This document shows positions 43,681-52,478 of a DNA stretch of 64,000 nucleotides, piece by piece; within the stretch, counting starts at the first letter, position 1, and every line of letters begins with the position of its first letter. Both the position numbers and the translations under genes were made by a program. The notes under the pieces are model-generated. The model had not been told where the DNA came from and searched no databases. It saw nothing but the letters and a program-made list of their open reading frames with translations. Origin of the DNA: Aerococcus viridans (GTDB taxonomy: Bacteria > Bacillota > Bacilli > Lactobacillales > Aerococcaceae). Location: the NCBI RefSeq assembly GCF_002871935.1, contig NZ_PNHQ01000009.1:18581-82580 (forward strand), written 5' to 3'.

Positions 43681-44697
43681 ATGACACAAAAAGATAAAAA
43701 ATACTTTAACCAAATTTTGGGTGGAGAGCCAACAAATGATCATGTTTTATACTATAAATCAATTGATTGGAACCGCATAGAAGATGCGATTGATAAGTCA
43801 ACTTGGGAAAAATTGACTTCGCAATTTTGGTTGGATACACGTATTCCGGTATCAAATGACCGTGATGATTGGCGAATCTTAACGGACGAAGAGCGAGATG
43901 TAGTTAACAAAGCTTTTGCTGGTTTAACAGCTTTAGATACTTTACAGTCTGAAGAAGGGGCAAACGTGATGCGTGATGCTATTCGGACACAGCACGAAGA
44001 AGCTGTGTTGAATAATATCCTATTTATGGAGTCAGTGCATGCTAAATCTTATTCAACAATTTTTATATCATTGAATACGACTCGTGAAATTGATGAGATT
44101 TTCGAATGGGCTAATAATAACGAATATCTTCAATACAAGGCGCGCCGCATTAACGAAATTTACCAAAATGGAACTGGTCTACAACAAAAAATTGCTAGCG
44201 TATTCCTAGAAACTTACTTATTCTACTCTGGATTTTATGCGCCACTTTGGTATTTAGGTAACAATAAACTAGAGAATGTTGCTGAAATTATCAAGTTGAT
44301 TATTCGTGACGAATCTGTTCACGGTACTTACCTAGGTTATAAATTCCAGTTAGGCTACAACCAACTTTCAACAAATGAACAAAATGAATTAAAAGACTGG
44401 ATGTACGAACTGCTATTTGACTTAATGGAAAATGAAGAGAAATATACCGAGGAAATCTATACACAAGTAGGTTGGACGAAAGATGTCAAGACCTTTGTGC
44501 ATTACAATGCCAATAAAGCTTTACAAAATTTAGGATTTGAACCTTTCTATCCAGATGGTACAGCAGAAAATGTTAACCCAATTGTGATGAATGGGATCTC
44601 AACAGATTCAAGTAACCATGACTTCTTCTCCCAAGTAGGCAATTCATACTTGATGGGTGAATCAGAAGCGATGGAAGAGGACGACTACGATTTCTAA
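43681..44697 (+). CDS. nrdF: Class Ib ribonucleotide reductase small subunit NrdF
   Basis: 338 aa ferritin-like protein carrying the metal/tyrosyl radical. Helices with LQSEEGANVMRDAI, NNILFMESVHAKSYS and IIKLIIRDESVHGTYLGYKF provide the Glu/His ligands. The usual C-terminal acidic tail (EAMEEDDYDF) docks to NrdE. Last gene of the operon; a hairpin at 44710-44741 ends it. Confidence 0.97.
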   Translation: MTQKDKKYFNQILGGEPTNDHVLYYKSIDWNRIEDAIDKSTWEKLTSQFWLDTRIPVSNDRDDWRILTDEERDVVNKAFAGLTALDTLQSEEGANVMRDAIRTQHEEAVLNNILFMESVHAKSYSTIFISLNTTREIDEIFEWANNNEYLQYKARRINEIYQNGTGLQQKIASVFLETYLFYSGFYAPLWYLGNNKLENVAEIIKLIIRDESVHGTYLGYKFQLGYNQLSTNEQNELKDWMYELLFDLMENEEKYTEEIYTQVGWTKDVKTFVHYNANKALQNLGFEPFYPDGTAENVNPIVMNGISTDSSNHDFFSQVGNSYLMGESEAMEEDDYDF

Positions 44698-44709
44698 TAT
44701 CATTTTCAC

Positions 44710-44741
44710 TAAAAAACTGGCGCTCAAGCCAGTTTTTTTGG
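44710..44741 (+). terminator. Terminator of nrdHIEF
   Basis: AAAAACTGGC and GCCAGTTTTTTT, loop GCTCAA. Confidence 0.9.
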
Positions 44742-44800
44742 TGAAATAAAGTGTTTATTCAGATTAACCGGCCTCCATTAGAAATTATCCGTAGCTTCAC

Positions 44801-44840
44801 CGAACAATGCCTTGCAATTGAAATATATTGTTCGTACAAT
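44801..44840 (+). promoter_or_regulatory. xpt-pbuX promoter with PurR-type inverted repeat
   Basis: CGAACAAT (44801-44808) and its inverse ATTGTTCG (44827-44834) with an 18-base spacer resemble a PurR PurBox pair. The promoter TTGCAA (44812-44817), 17-bp spacer, TACAAT (44835-44840) runs through it, so binding should block RNA polymerase. No purine riboswitch is seen in this leader. Confidence 0.65.
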
Positions 44841-44871
44841 GGAAGTAACAAAAATAAAGGGGCTATTTATT

Positions 44872-45468
44872 ATGAACTATTTACAAAAACGTATTTTAAA
44901 AGACGGTCAAGTCATCGATGAAAAGATTTTAAAAATTGACTCATTCCTAAACCATCAAATTGATCCAAAAGTTATGCATGAAATCCAAAGCGATTTCTTT
45001 GATTACTTTAAATCACGTGAAATCACAAAAGTATTAACCATCGAAGCAAGTGGTATTGCACCTGCAATCATGGTAGCTGCACACTTCCAAGTACCGATGT
45101 TATTTGCGAAAAAATCTGAACCATCAACACTTGCTGGACAAGATAAATTCTCAACATTAGTACATTCATTTACGAAGAATAAAACAAGCGAAATTATCAT
45201 CTCAAAAGAATACTTAAATGAACATGATAAAGTATTAATCATTGACGATTTCTTAGCGAATGGTGAAGCAAGTCTAGGTTTAATTGATTTAGTGAAACAA
45301 GCTGGTGCTGAAGTCGTTGGTGTGGGTATTTGTGTAGAGAAATCATTCCAACCAGGACGTCAACGCTTAATTGATGCGGGAGTAGATGTTCATTCAGTTT
45401 GCCGTATTGCTTCATTAGCAGGCAATAAAGTAACCTTTGTAGATGAAGAAGATGAAAAGTTAGCATAA
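44872..45468 (+). CDS. xpt: Xanthine phosphoribosyltransferase
   Basis: 198 aa starting at 44872, with AAAGGGG upstream; the longer frame from 44812 has no site and overlaps the promoter. Type I PRTase loop VLIIDDFLANGEASLGLIDL and EASGIAPAIM are visible, with the Xpt N-terminus YLQKRILKDGQVIDEKILKIDSFLNHQIDP. Converts xanthine and PRPP to XMP. Co-transcribed with the xanthine permease pbuX, 4 bases downstream. Confidence 0.95.
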   Translation: MNYLQKRILKDGQVIDEKILKIDSFLNHQIDPKVMHEIQSDFFDYFKSREITKVLTIEASGIAPAIMVAAHFQVPMLFAKKSEPSTLAGQDKFSTLVHSFTKNKTSEIIISKEYLNEHDKVLIIDDFLANGEASLGLIDLVKQAGAEVVGVGICVEKSFQPGRQRLIDAGVDVHSVCRIASLAGNKVTFVDEEDEKLA

Positions 45469-45472
45469 GCGG

Positions 45473-46765
45473 GTGGCCAATTTGAAGAATATAAATTTTA
45501 AAGATGTCTTCTCTGCTAAAACAACATTTCTCTCACTACAACATTTACTAGCCATGTATGCCGGTGCCATTGTGGTACCGTTAATTATCGCAAGTTCTCT
45601 AAACTTCACAACTCAACAGACCTTATACCTTGTATCAGCAGATATTGTTATCTCAGGAATTGCCACATTTCTACAACTCTATCGAGGTAAGTTTATCGGT
45701 ATGGGTTTACCTGTTGTCATGGCTTGTTCCTTTACAGCTATTGGGCCGATGGTTCAAGTGGGTGGACAATATGGCTTAGCCACCATGTTCGGTTCAGTAC
45801 TAGTAGCTGGCCTAGTCATTTTATTACTAGCGCCGATCTTTGCTAAACTATCCCACCTATTTCCACCGCTAGTGACAGGGACTATTGTGACCCTAATTGG
45901 TGCGACCTTGATCCCTGTTGCAATTAATAATCTAGCAGGTGGTGAGGGTAGTGCAGACTACGGGGATATCGATAATTTAATCTTGGGATTAATGACGTTC
46001 TTGATTATCCTTTTACTGTACCGTTTCACTAAAGGTTTTCTTCAATCTATCTCTATTTTAATTGGATTAGTTGCTGGTATGGTGATTGCCATCTTTATGG
46101 GCAAAATGGACATGCAGCCCATTCTAGAGGCGTCTTGGGTACAACTACCGATGCCTTTTGCCATTGCGTCACCATCATTTAATCCAGCGGCGATTTTATC
46201 GCTAACAGTGGTTGGGATTATATCTATGATTGAAGTAACAGGTATCAACTATGCGCTAGCTGGGATGTACGATAAAGACATCGATGAAGCAGATCTTCGT
46301 CGATCATACTTATCAGTGGGTATTGGCTATTTACTTGCGGGTATCTTCAATACATCACCACAAACAGCCTTCTCACAAAATGTCGGTGTAGTACAAATGT
46401 CAGGAGAAAAACGGCAATCTATTTTCGTTAACTTGATTATCTTAATGCTACTATGTGGTTTGATTCCAAAAATTGGCGCTATTGCAACTTCTGTACCGTC
46501 AGCCGTATTAGGTGGTGCCATGATTTTCTTATTTGGTAATGTCTTATCATACGGAATCAGCGTATTAGGTGCGCAAGATTTAGCAGATAATCGTAACCAA
46601 CTGATCATTGGTGCTGCAATTACAATTGGATTAGGTGTAGCTATTGCCCCTGAAGCCTTTGCACAGTTACCAGAATGGATTTCTTGGCTAACATCTTCAG
46701 GAATCGTAGCTGGTGGTGTAACAGTTGTCTTATTAAACGCCTTCTTCCATGGTGTAAAGAAATAA
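45473..46765 (+). CDS. pbuX: Xanthine permease (nucleobase:cation symporter-2 family)
   Basis: 430 aa with about 12-14 membrane helices. NCS2 features: LQHLLAMYAGAIVVPLIIA, the core TAIGPM, EVTGINYALAGMYD and NTSPQTAFSQNVGVVQMSG. The start is GTG at 45473 with only a weak site, consistent with coupling to the xpt stop 4 bases earlier. Ends at a strong terminator. Confidence 0.93.
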   Translation: MANLKNINFKDVFSAKTTFLSLQHLLAMYAGAIVVPLIIASSLNFTTQQTLYLVSADIVISGIATFLQLYRGKFIGMGLPVVMACSFTAIGPMVQVGGQYGLATMFGSVLVAGLVILLLAPIFAKLSHLFPPLVTGTIVTLIGATLIPVAINNLAGGEGSADYGDIDNLILGLMTFLIILLLYRFTKGFLQSISILIGLVAGMVIAIFMGKMDMQPILEASWVQLPMPFAIASPSFNPAAILSLTVVGIISMIEVTGINYALAGMYDKDIDEADLRRSYLSVGIGYLLAGIFNTSPQTAFSQNVGVVQMSGEKRQSIFVNLIILMLLCGLIPKIGAIATSVPSAVLGGAMIFLFGNVLSYGISVLGAQDLADNRNQLIIGAAITIGLGVAIAPEAFAQLPEWISWLTSSGIVAGGVTVVLLNAFFHGVKK

Positions 46766-46799
46766 ATTACTTTAATAATATCTCGTTTAAATAAATGAA

Positions 46800-46847
46800 T
46801 CCCCCTTGTATTTAGTTATGCTAGCTAAATTCAAGGGGTATTTTTAT
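46800..46847 (+). terminator. Terminator of xpt-pbuX
   Basis: Long stem CCCCCTTG-ATTTAG and CTAAAT-CAAGGGG, followed by Ts. Confidence 0.9.
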
Positions 46848-46990
46848 GGCTATAATCTTTGCAATTTTAGTCATAAATGTTAAATTATTGTGTAAAAAAC
46901 GGACAATTGCTATTGACTAAGCATTAAAAGCCTTATATGATAGCCTAATTGTAGTAGTTCATTTAAAAATGATAAAAGAGAGGTTTATAT

Positions 46991-47947
46991 ATGTTTAAGA
47001 AAATAAATAAAGTACCGGCGGGTATGTTTTTGATTCCAATGGTAGTGTCATTAATATTAGTGTCTATCTTCCCTAATATGTATGATGTAATTGGTGGTAC
47101 ATCGCAACAAACATTTCAAATGGGTACCAACGTTGTGATTGGGTTATTGGTCTTTTCAGCAGGGACAAGTTTGGATTTAAAACAAATTGTGCCCTTACTA
47201 AAACGTCATTTACCAATGATTCTATTTAAGTTAGTGATCTCAACAATCTATATTCTAGTTTTTTACTGGTTGTTTGGTTTAGATGGCATTTTTGGCATTA
47301 ATCTATTGGCTTTTGCTTGTGTAATCTATTCTTTAAACCCAGCCGTCGCACTAGCTATCCATTCAAGTTATGGAGATAAACAATTTGGTGCCGTATACGG
47401 TATCATGGGCTTAATTGGGATGCCATTTGCCCCACTAATTCTACTAAGTGTTTTAACAGCTGATGGAGGGGCAGCTGGGATTGACTGGCAACCCATTATC
47501 TCAATTTTTATTCCTTTATTAGTCGGGATTATTTTAGGTAATCTAGACAAAGATTTTACCGACTTCTTCGTACCAATGATTGGGCGTTTACTACCTTTCC
47601 TAGGCTGGAACTTGGGTGCAGCGATGAATATTCAATCAGCTATTGCATCAGGTTTGCCAGGTATTTTGATGGCTGTAATCTTTATGGTCTTATTATTACC
47701 ATTAATTCCATTTGACCGCTACATTATGAAACAAAATGCAGGGGTAGATGGTGCAGCTATCTGGAACGTAGCAGGTATGTCAGTAGCCAATCCCGCTAGT
47801 ATCGCGTCAGCCTTACCATTAGTCTTCGCGGACCAATCAACAAGCGCTACAGCGATTGTAATGATGGTATGTATCATTACTTCAATCATTTCACCAATTG
47901 TGGCACAGAAACTATATATAAAAGCATACGGTGTAGAATCCATATAA
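46991..47947 (+). CDS. 2-keto-3-deoxygluconate permease-like transporter
   Basis: 318 aa, about 10 membrane helices. KVPAGMFLIPMVVSLILVSIFPN at the start and VIYSLNPAVALAIHSSYGD in the middle resemble KdgT-family permeases. No KDG kinase or aldolase genes lie nearby, so the substrate may differ; it stands alone. AGAGAGG precedes the ATG. Terminator at 47965-47996. Confidence 0.75.
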   Translation: MFKKINKVPAGMFLIPMVVSLILVSIFPNMYDVIGGTSQQTFQMGTNVVIGLLVFSAGTSLDLKQIVPLLKRHLPMILFKLVISTIYILVFYWLFGLDGIFGINLLAFACVIYSLNPAVALAIHSSYGDKQFGAVYGIMGLIGMPFAPLILLSVLTADGGAAGIDWQPIISIFIPLLVGIILGNLDKDFTDFFVPMIGRLLPFLGWNLGAAMNIQSAIASGLPGILMAVIFMVLLLPLIPFDRYIMKQNAGVDGAAIWNVAGMSVANPASIASALPLVFADQSTSATAIVMMVCIITSIISPIVAQKLYIKAYGVESI

Positions 47948-47964
47948 TGCTTGTGAATACCTGT

Positions 47965-47996
47965 AGAAGAGTCATGTTTGCATGGCTCTTTTTTTG
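47965..47996 (+). terminator. Terminator of the KDG-type permease gene
   Basis: AAGAGTCATG and CATGGCTCTT, loop TTTG, followed by seven Ts. Confidence 0.85.
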
Positions 47997-48207
47997 ATGC
48001 GCTGAATACATAAATTTAAAAAGAGAAACTTTAGATAAAACAGTCAGTTAAAGACAGGCTTATTGCAATGTGTTTATGGTTTTTTGTGCGATAATATAAC
48101 ATACGAGTGATCATTTTGCTGAAATCATCTATACCTATGATGACACAATTTGATCTTGCGCACTTTTAAATGATCTACCTACACCTTGTAACTTGGAAGG
48201 AGTTATC

Positions 48208-49746
48208 ATGAACGATTTTTTATTAACGTTAATGGAACGTAAAGACCAATTATTCACTGCTACTTACGAACATATGGCTATTTCCTTGCTTGCCTTGTTC
48301 ATCGCCTGTGTGATTGCCATTCCTCTAGCCATTTGGTTGAGTGACCACCGCAAATATGCAGAACCCGTATTACAATTTGCTAGTATCTTACAAACGATTC
48401 CCTCATTGGCCTTGTTAGGTTTGTTAATTCCCTTAGTAGGGATAGGTTCAATACCAGCACTCATCGCCTTAGTTGTTTATGCCATTTTGCCTATCTTACA
48501 AAATACTTATACAGGTTTTGTAGAAATTGATCCAACTATTGAAGAAGCTGCGATTGCCTTTGGGATGCCTAGACGCCGTCGCCTCTTTAAAGTGGAATTA
48601 CCAATTGCCATGCCGGTGATGATATCAGGTATTCGGACTTCATTAGTATTAACTATCGGAACAGCGACCTTAGCGACTTTAATTGGTGCTGGTGGGCTTG
48701 GGTCTTTGATTATGTTGGGGATTGACCGAAATGATAGTAATTTAACGCTAATTGGTGCCATCGCATCATCTTTATTAGCGATTATCTTTGGGGCATTCAT
48801 TAAATGGTTGGAAAATAAAAAAATGAAAACCATTCTGATTAGCCTGTTTATTCTATTTGTAGGAATTGGTGGGCCTATCTTGGCAGAACGATTGACTGGT
48901 CAAGTAACGAATGTCACTATCGCGGGTAAATTAGGGTCAGAACCAGAGATTCTAATTAATATGTATAAAGAAATCATTGAAGCAGATAATGACGATGTCA
49001 ATGTTGATGTAAAAGCTAATTTTGGAAAAACAACCTTTCTCTTTTCTGCCTTAGACAATAATGAAATCGATATTTATCCAGAGTTTTCAGGTACAGTCCT
49101 TGAAAGTTTAGTTGACGTAGATGAAGCTACTGATACAAGTGACTTCGACCAAGCAGCTACCTATCAATTAGCGCGTGACTTATTAAAAGACCAGTATGAG
49201 ATGGCTTTTCTAGAACCATTTTTATTTGAAAATACTTACGCATTAGCCGTGAAACGTGATTTTGCAGAGGCGCATGATCTAAAAACGATTTCAGATTTAG
49301 CGAAAGTTGAAGACGAGATTACAGCTGGCTTTACCTTAGAATTTATTGACCGTCAAGACGGTTATGCTGGTATTCAAGAATTATATGGGTTGACCTTCCC
49401 GTCAGTGAAAAGTCTTGAGCCTGCGCTTAGATATAATGCAATCAATAACAATGAAGTCAATGTGATTGATGCTTATTCAACTGATAGCCAAATTCTAGAG
49501 TATGATTTGGTTACACTTGAAGATGATTTAGGGCTATTCCCTGATTATCAAGGAGGTCCATTGATGAAAGCGGACTTTGCTGAAGACCATCCAGAAATTG
49601 TGGCATCATTAAACAAATTAAGTGGGTTAGTGACAGAAGATGAGATGATTCAAATGAACTATGCGGTAAACGTTGAAGGCAAAGAGCCTAGCCAAGTAGC
49701 CCATGATTTCTTAGTCAACAAAGGCTTAATAGGGGAGGATGCATAA
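48208..49746 (+). CDS. Osmolyte ABC transporter, fused permease and substrate-binding protein (OpuB/OpuC type)
   Basis: 512 aa starting at 48208 after AAGGAG. Residues 1 to about 210 are an ABC permease with six helices and the EAA-type loop IEEAAIAFGMPRRRRLFKVELPIA. A membrane helix near 215 leads to a glycine betaine/choline-type binding domain (NVTIAGKLGSEPEILINMYKEII ... IDIYPEFSGTVLE). Such fusions act with one ATPase to import compatible solutes such as betaine, carnitine or choline. The ATPase gene overlaps its stop by one base. Confidence 0.9.
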   Translation: MNDFLLTLMERKDQLFTATYEHMAISLLALFIACVIAIPLAIWLSDHRKYAEPVLQFASILQTIPSLALLGLLIPLVGIGSIPALIALVVYAILPILQNTYTGFVEIDPTIEEAAIAFGMPRRRRLFKVELPIAMPVMISGIRTSLVLTIGTATLATLIGAGGLGSLIMLGIDRNDSNLTLIGAIASSLLAIIFGAFIKWLENKKMKTILISLFILFVGIGGPILAERLTGQVTNVTIAGKLGSEPEILINMYKEIIEADNDDVNVDVKANFGKTTFLFSALDNNEIDIYPEFSGTVLESLVDVDEATDTSDFDQAATYQLARDLLKDQYEMAFLEPFLFENTYALAVKRDFAEAHDLKTISDLAKVEDEITAGFTLEFIDRQDGYAGIQELYGLTFPSVKSLEPALRYNAINNNEVNVIDAYSTDSQILEYDLVTLEDDLGLFPDYQGGPLMKADFAEDHPEIVASLNKLSGLVTEDEMIQMNYAVNVEGKEPSQVAHDFLVNKGLIGEDA

Positions 49747-50684
49747 TGGCCAGTATAATCGAATTTAAAGATGTAGAGAAAGTTTATGGGGATAAACGCG
49801 TCATTGATGACTTGAATCTAACCATTCATGAAGGGGAATTTTTTGTCTTAGTGGGTCCTTCAGGTAGTGGGAAAACGACATCTCTAAAGATGGTGAATGG
49901 TTTGACTGAACCAACAGGGGGAGATGTTTACTTTAAAGGACAAAAGATTAAAGATCATGATATTGAAAAAATGCGCTGGAATATGGGGTATGTCTTACAA
50001 AAGATTGCCCTTTTCCCAACAATGAATGTGAGTGAGAATATTGATGTTATTCCAGAAATGATTGGTTGGCCCAAAGAGAAACGTGCTGCTAGAATTGACG
50101 AACTACTTAATTTAGTTGGTTTAGATCCCGAAATTTACCGGAACCGACCAGTTGATGCTTTATCTGGTGGAGAGCAGCAGCGGATTGGCATTTTACGTGC
50201 GATTGCAGCTGAACCAGATATTATTTTAATGGACGAACCCTTTTCAGCCCTAGATCCAATTTCGCGTAACCAGCTACAAGACCTTGTAGTTGATATTCAT
50301 CAGCGGTTGAAGACAACCATCTTATTTGTCACCCATGATATGGATGAAGCCATTAAATTAGCAGATCGAATTGGGATTATGAACCAAGGTCGTTTAATTC
50401 AAGTGGATACGGCTCAGGAAATTCTGACAAATCCAGAAAACCAGGTAGTGGCTTCCTTATTTAACCAAGAGAAAGAAGATGTCTTTGGCTTAAATATCTT
50501 CCGACCAGATATTCAACCACTTTTAGGAGACCATCCAGACTATCCTAAAATTGATATCGCCAGTCATCAAAAGGACTTATACGCCTTACTAGCGACTGAT
50601 GAGGTGGTTGAAATCACGGAAAATAATTCGAGTTTAGGATTGCTAGATAGACAGGCTGTATTTGCTCGGCTAAAAAATCTATAA
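49746..50684 (+). CDS. Osmolyte ABC transporter ATP-binding protein
   Basis: 312 aa ATPase. Walker A GPSGSGKTTSLKM, Q-loop GYVLQKIALFP, signature LSGGEQQRIG, Walker B IILMDEPFSALD and switch His (FVTHDMDEA). The C-terminal 80 residues lack clear CBS domains, unlike long OpuCA proteins. Pairs with the fused permease/binding protein upstream. Confidence 0.92.
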   Translation: MASIIEFKDVEKVYGDKRVIDDLNLTIHEGEFFVLVGPSGSGKTTSLKMVNGLTEPTGGDVYFKGQKIKDHDIEKMRWNMGYVLQKIALFPTMNVSENIDVIPEMIGWPKEKRAARIDELLNLVGLDPEIYRNRPVDALSGGEQQRIGILRAIAAEPDIILMDEPFSALDPISRNQLQDLVVDIHQRLKTTILFVTHDMDEAIKLADRIGIMNQGRLIQVDTAQEILTNPENQVVASLFNQEKEDVFGLNIFRPDIQPLLGDHPDYPKIDIASHQKDLYALLATDEVVEITENNSSLGLLDRQAVFARLKNL

Positions 50685-50723
50685 GATGTTATGATATAAA
50701 GAAAGTCAGAAAGGTGTGGTAGC

Positions 50724-51290
50724 ATGTTTCAAACGCCAATTGATGATAAAATATCCATCAAAATTTTAGAAGAGCGTGATGCAGAAGGTTTGTACAAGTT
50801 AATTGACCATTCACGTGATTACCTAGGTGAATACTTACCATGGGTGAAATTCATGAAAGCTACGGAAGATGAATTACCTTTTATTAAAGAGAAGCTACAA
50901 CAATTTGTTCATAACGATGGTTTTCAATGTGGGATTTGGTATGAAGGCCAACTAGCTGGTGTACTTGGTTTGCATTATATTAACCACCTCAACAAATCAA
51001 CCTCATTAGGCTACTACTTAGGAGAAGAATTCCAAGGTTTAGGGATTATGACCAAGTCTGTAGCTTTTCTACTTGATTATCTCTTTAATGACTTAGCCTT
51101 AAACCGTGTAGAAATTCGAGCAGCGGTAACCAACCATAAAAGCCAAGCCATTCCAAAACGTCTAGGCTTTATTGAAGAAGGGATTCTTAGACAAGATGAG
51201 CAATTAGATAGTGGACCATCAAACTCAGTGGTATTTTCTTTACTGAGAGATGAATACCTAGCGCAAAAAGAACCATCAATTAAATCATAA
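50724..51290 (+). CDS. RimJ/RimL-type GNAT N-acetyltransferase
   Basis: 188 aa. N-terminal IKILEERDAEGLYKLID, then GIWYEGQLAGVLGLH and the acetyl-CoA-binding GYYLGEEFQGLGIMTKSV, followed by LNRVEIRAAVTNHKSQAIPKRLGF typical of ribosomal-protein-serine acetyltransferases. Its substrate (ribosomal protein L7/L12, a metabolite or an antibiotic) is not known. A modest GAAAGGTG site precedes the start. Confidence 0.85.
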   Translation: MFQTPIDDKISIKILEERDAEGLYKLIDHSRDYLGEYLPWVKFMKATEDELPFIKEKLQQFVHNDGFQCGIWYEGQLAGVLGLHYINHLNKSTSLGYYLGEEFQGLGIMTKSVAFLLDYLFNDLALNRVEIRAAVTNHKSQAIPKRLGFIEEGILRQDEQLDSGPSNSVVFSLLRDEYLAQKEPSIKS

Positions 51291-51418
51291 AAATACATAG
51301 CGATTGATAGTAATAACCTATCAAGATTTATGGTAATCTAGTATCTCGATGAAATTGCAATTATGATTGGTTTTCCCTAAAATAAGTGAATGAGAATAAT
51401 CATTTTGGAGGAATAACC

Positions 51419-52252
51419 ATGAAGAAAATTTTACGTGCATTGAGCTTGGCACTAGTAGTTTTTGTATTAGCTGCTTGTGGTCAAAGTGAAGAAACAACAA
51501 AAGTGAAACTAGGTGTGGTTGGAGATAAAAACGACCAATGGGAATACCTACAAGAAGAATTGTTAGAAAAAGAAAATATTGAAATTGAATTGGTGAAATT
51601 TACCGACTACCGTCAACCAATCGTATCTCTAGATGATGGTTCGATTGATATGCACTCCGCTTTAACAGAAATCTATATGGATTCCATCAATGAAGAAGGT
51701 GGTTATTCAAATACCACGTTAGGTTATACCACTTTAAATCCAATGGGTGTCTTTTCTGAGAAAATCGATTCTCTAGATGAATTAAAAGACGGTGCTTTAG
51801 TGGCTATTCCGGATGATGTATCAAACGGATCACGTGCTTTATTACTACTACAAACAGCAGGTTTAATCGAACTAGATGAATCAAAAGGATTATTACCATC
51901 AACAAGTGACATTACTTCAAATCCCAAAAACTTACAATTTGAAGAAATGGCAGCCAACCAAACAGCGAGTGCTTTAACTGACGTGGATATCTCATTAATC
52001 AACAATGACATGGCAACAGACGCAGGTTATGTACCAACACAAGATGCTATTTACCTAGAACCAGTCGCAGAATCATCTAAACCATACTACAATGTCATCG
52101 CAGTCCAAGAAGACCAAACTGATAATGAAGTATACAAGACAATCCTTGAATACTATCAAACAGACGAAGTCGCAGCAATCATCGACGAAATGTCAGCAGG
52201 CTCATCAATTCCAGTATGGGAAGGCGCACCAGAACCAGGGAGTGCAAACTAA
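51419..52252 (+). CDS. metQ: MetQ/NlpA-family substrate-binding lipoprotein (orphan copy 2)
   Basis: 277 aa starting at 51419, after TTGGAGGA. Lipobox LAAC (Cys near residue 20). The NlpA fold is seen from KVKLGVVGDKNDQWEYLQEELLEK and the C-terminal YKTILEYYQTDEVAAII. It differs clearly from the MetQ at 21140, and again no MetNI genes are adjacent. It might take methionine or another small amino acid to a transporter encoded elsewhere. Ends at a long hairpin terminator. Confidence 0.85.
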   Translation: MKKILRALSLALVVFVLAACGQSEETTKVKLGVVGDKNDQWEYLQEELLEKENIEIELVKFTDYRQPIVSLDDGSIDMHSALTEIYMDSINEEGGYSNTTLGYTTLNPMGVFSEKIDSLDELKDGALVAIPDDVSNGSRALLLLQTAGLIELDESKGLLPSTSDITSNPKNLQFEEMAANQTASALTDVDISLINNDMATDAGYVPTQDAIYLEPVAESSKPYYNVIAVQEDQTDNEVYKTILEYYQTDEVAAIIDEMSAGSSIPVWEGAPEPGSAN

Positions 52253-52273
52253 TTTTAGAATAATATAAAAACA

Positions 52274-52332
52274 TATCCCTCCTAGGGTAGATACCGAATA
52301 TTTATGGCTATCTTAGGGGGGTTTTTTTGGAT
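52274..52332 (+). terminator. Terminator of metQ copy 2
   Basis: CCCTCCTA-TAGATA and TATCT-TAGGGGGG arms, followed by seven Ts. It roughly marks the edge of the AT-rich accessory stretch that follows. Confidence 0.8.
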
Positions 52333-52478
52333 ATTTGTATAGAGAATATTAATTCAATGAGTTAAATATAGAGTTATAATAAGCACAATAAGGAGAACAA
52401 ATAGTTATCAGTAAATTGGGTTCAAATTCAGTTTGTAATGATAGCGTTTTCAATATAATGGAATTAAGGAGTAAATAT

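Noticed and set aside
44741..44871. Purine riboswitch before xpt
   Set aside because: The conserved loop sequences of purine riboswitches are not present; a PurR-type repeat is.
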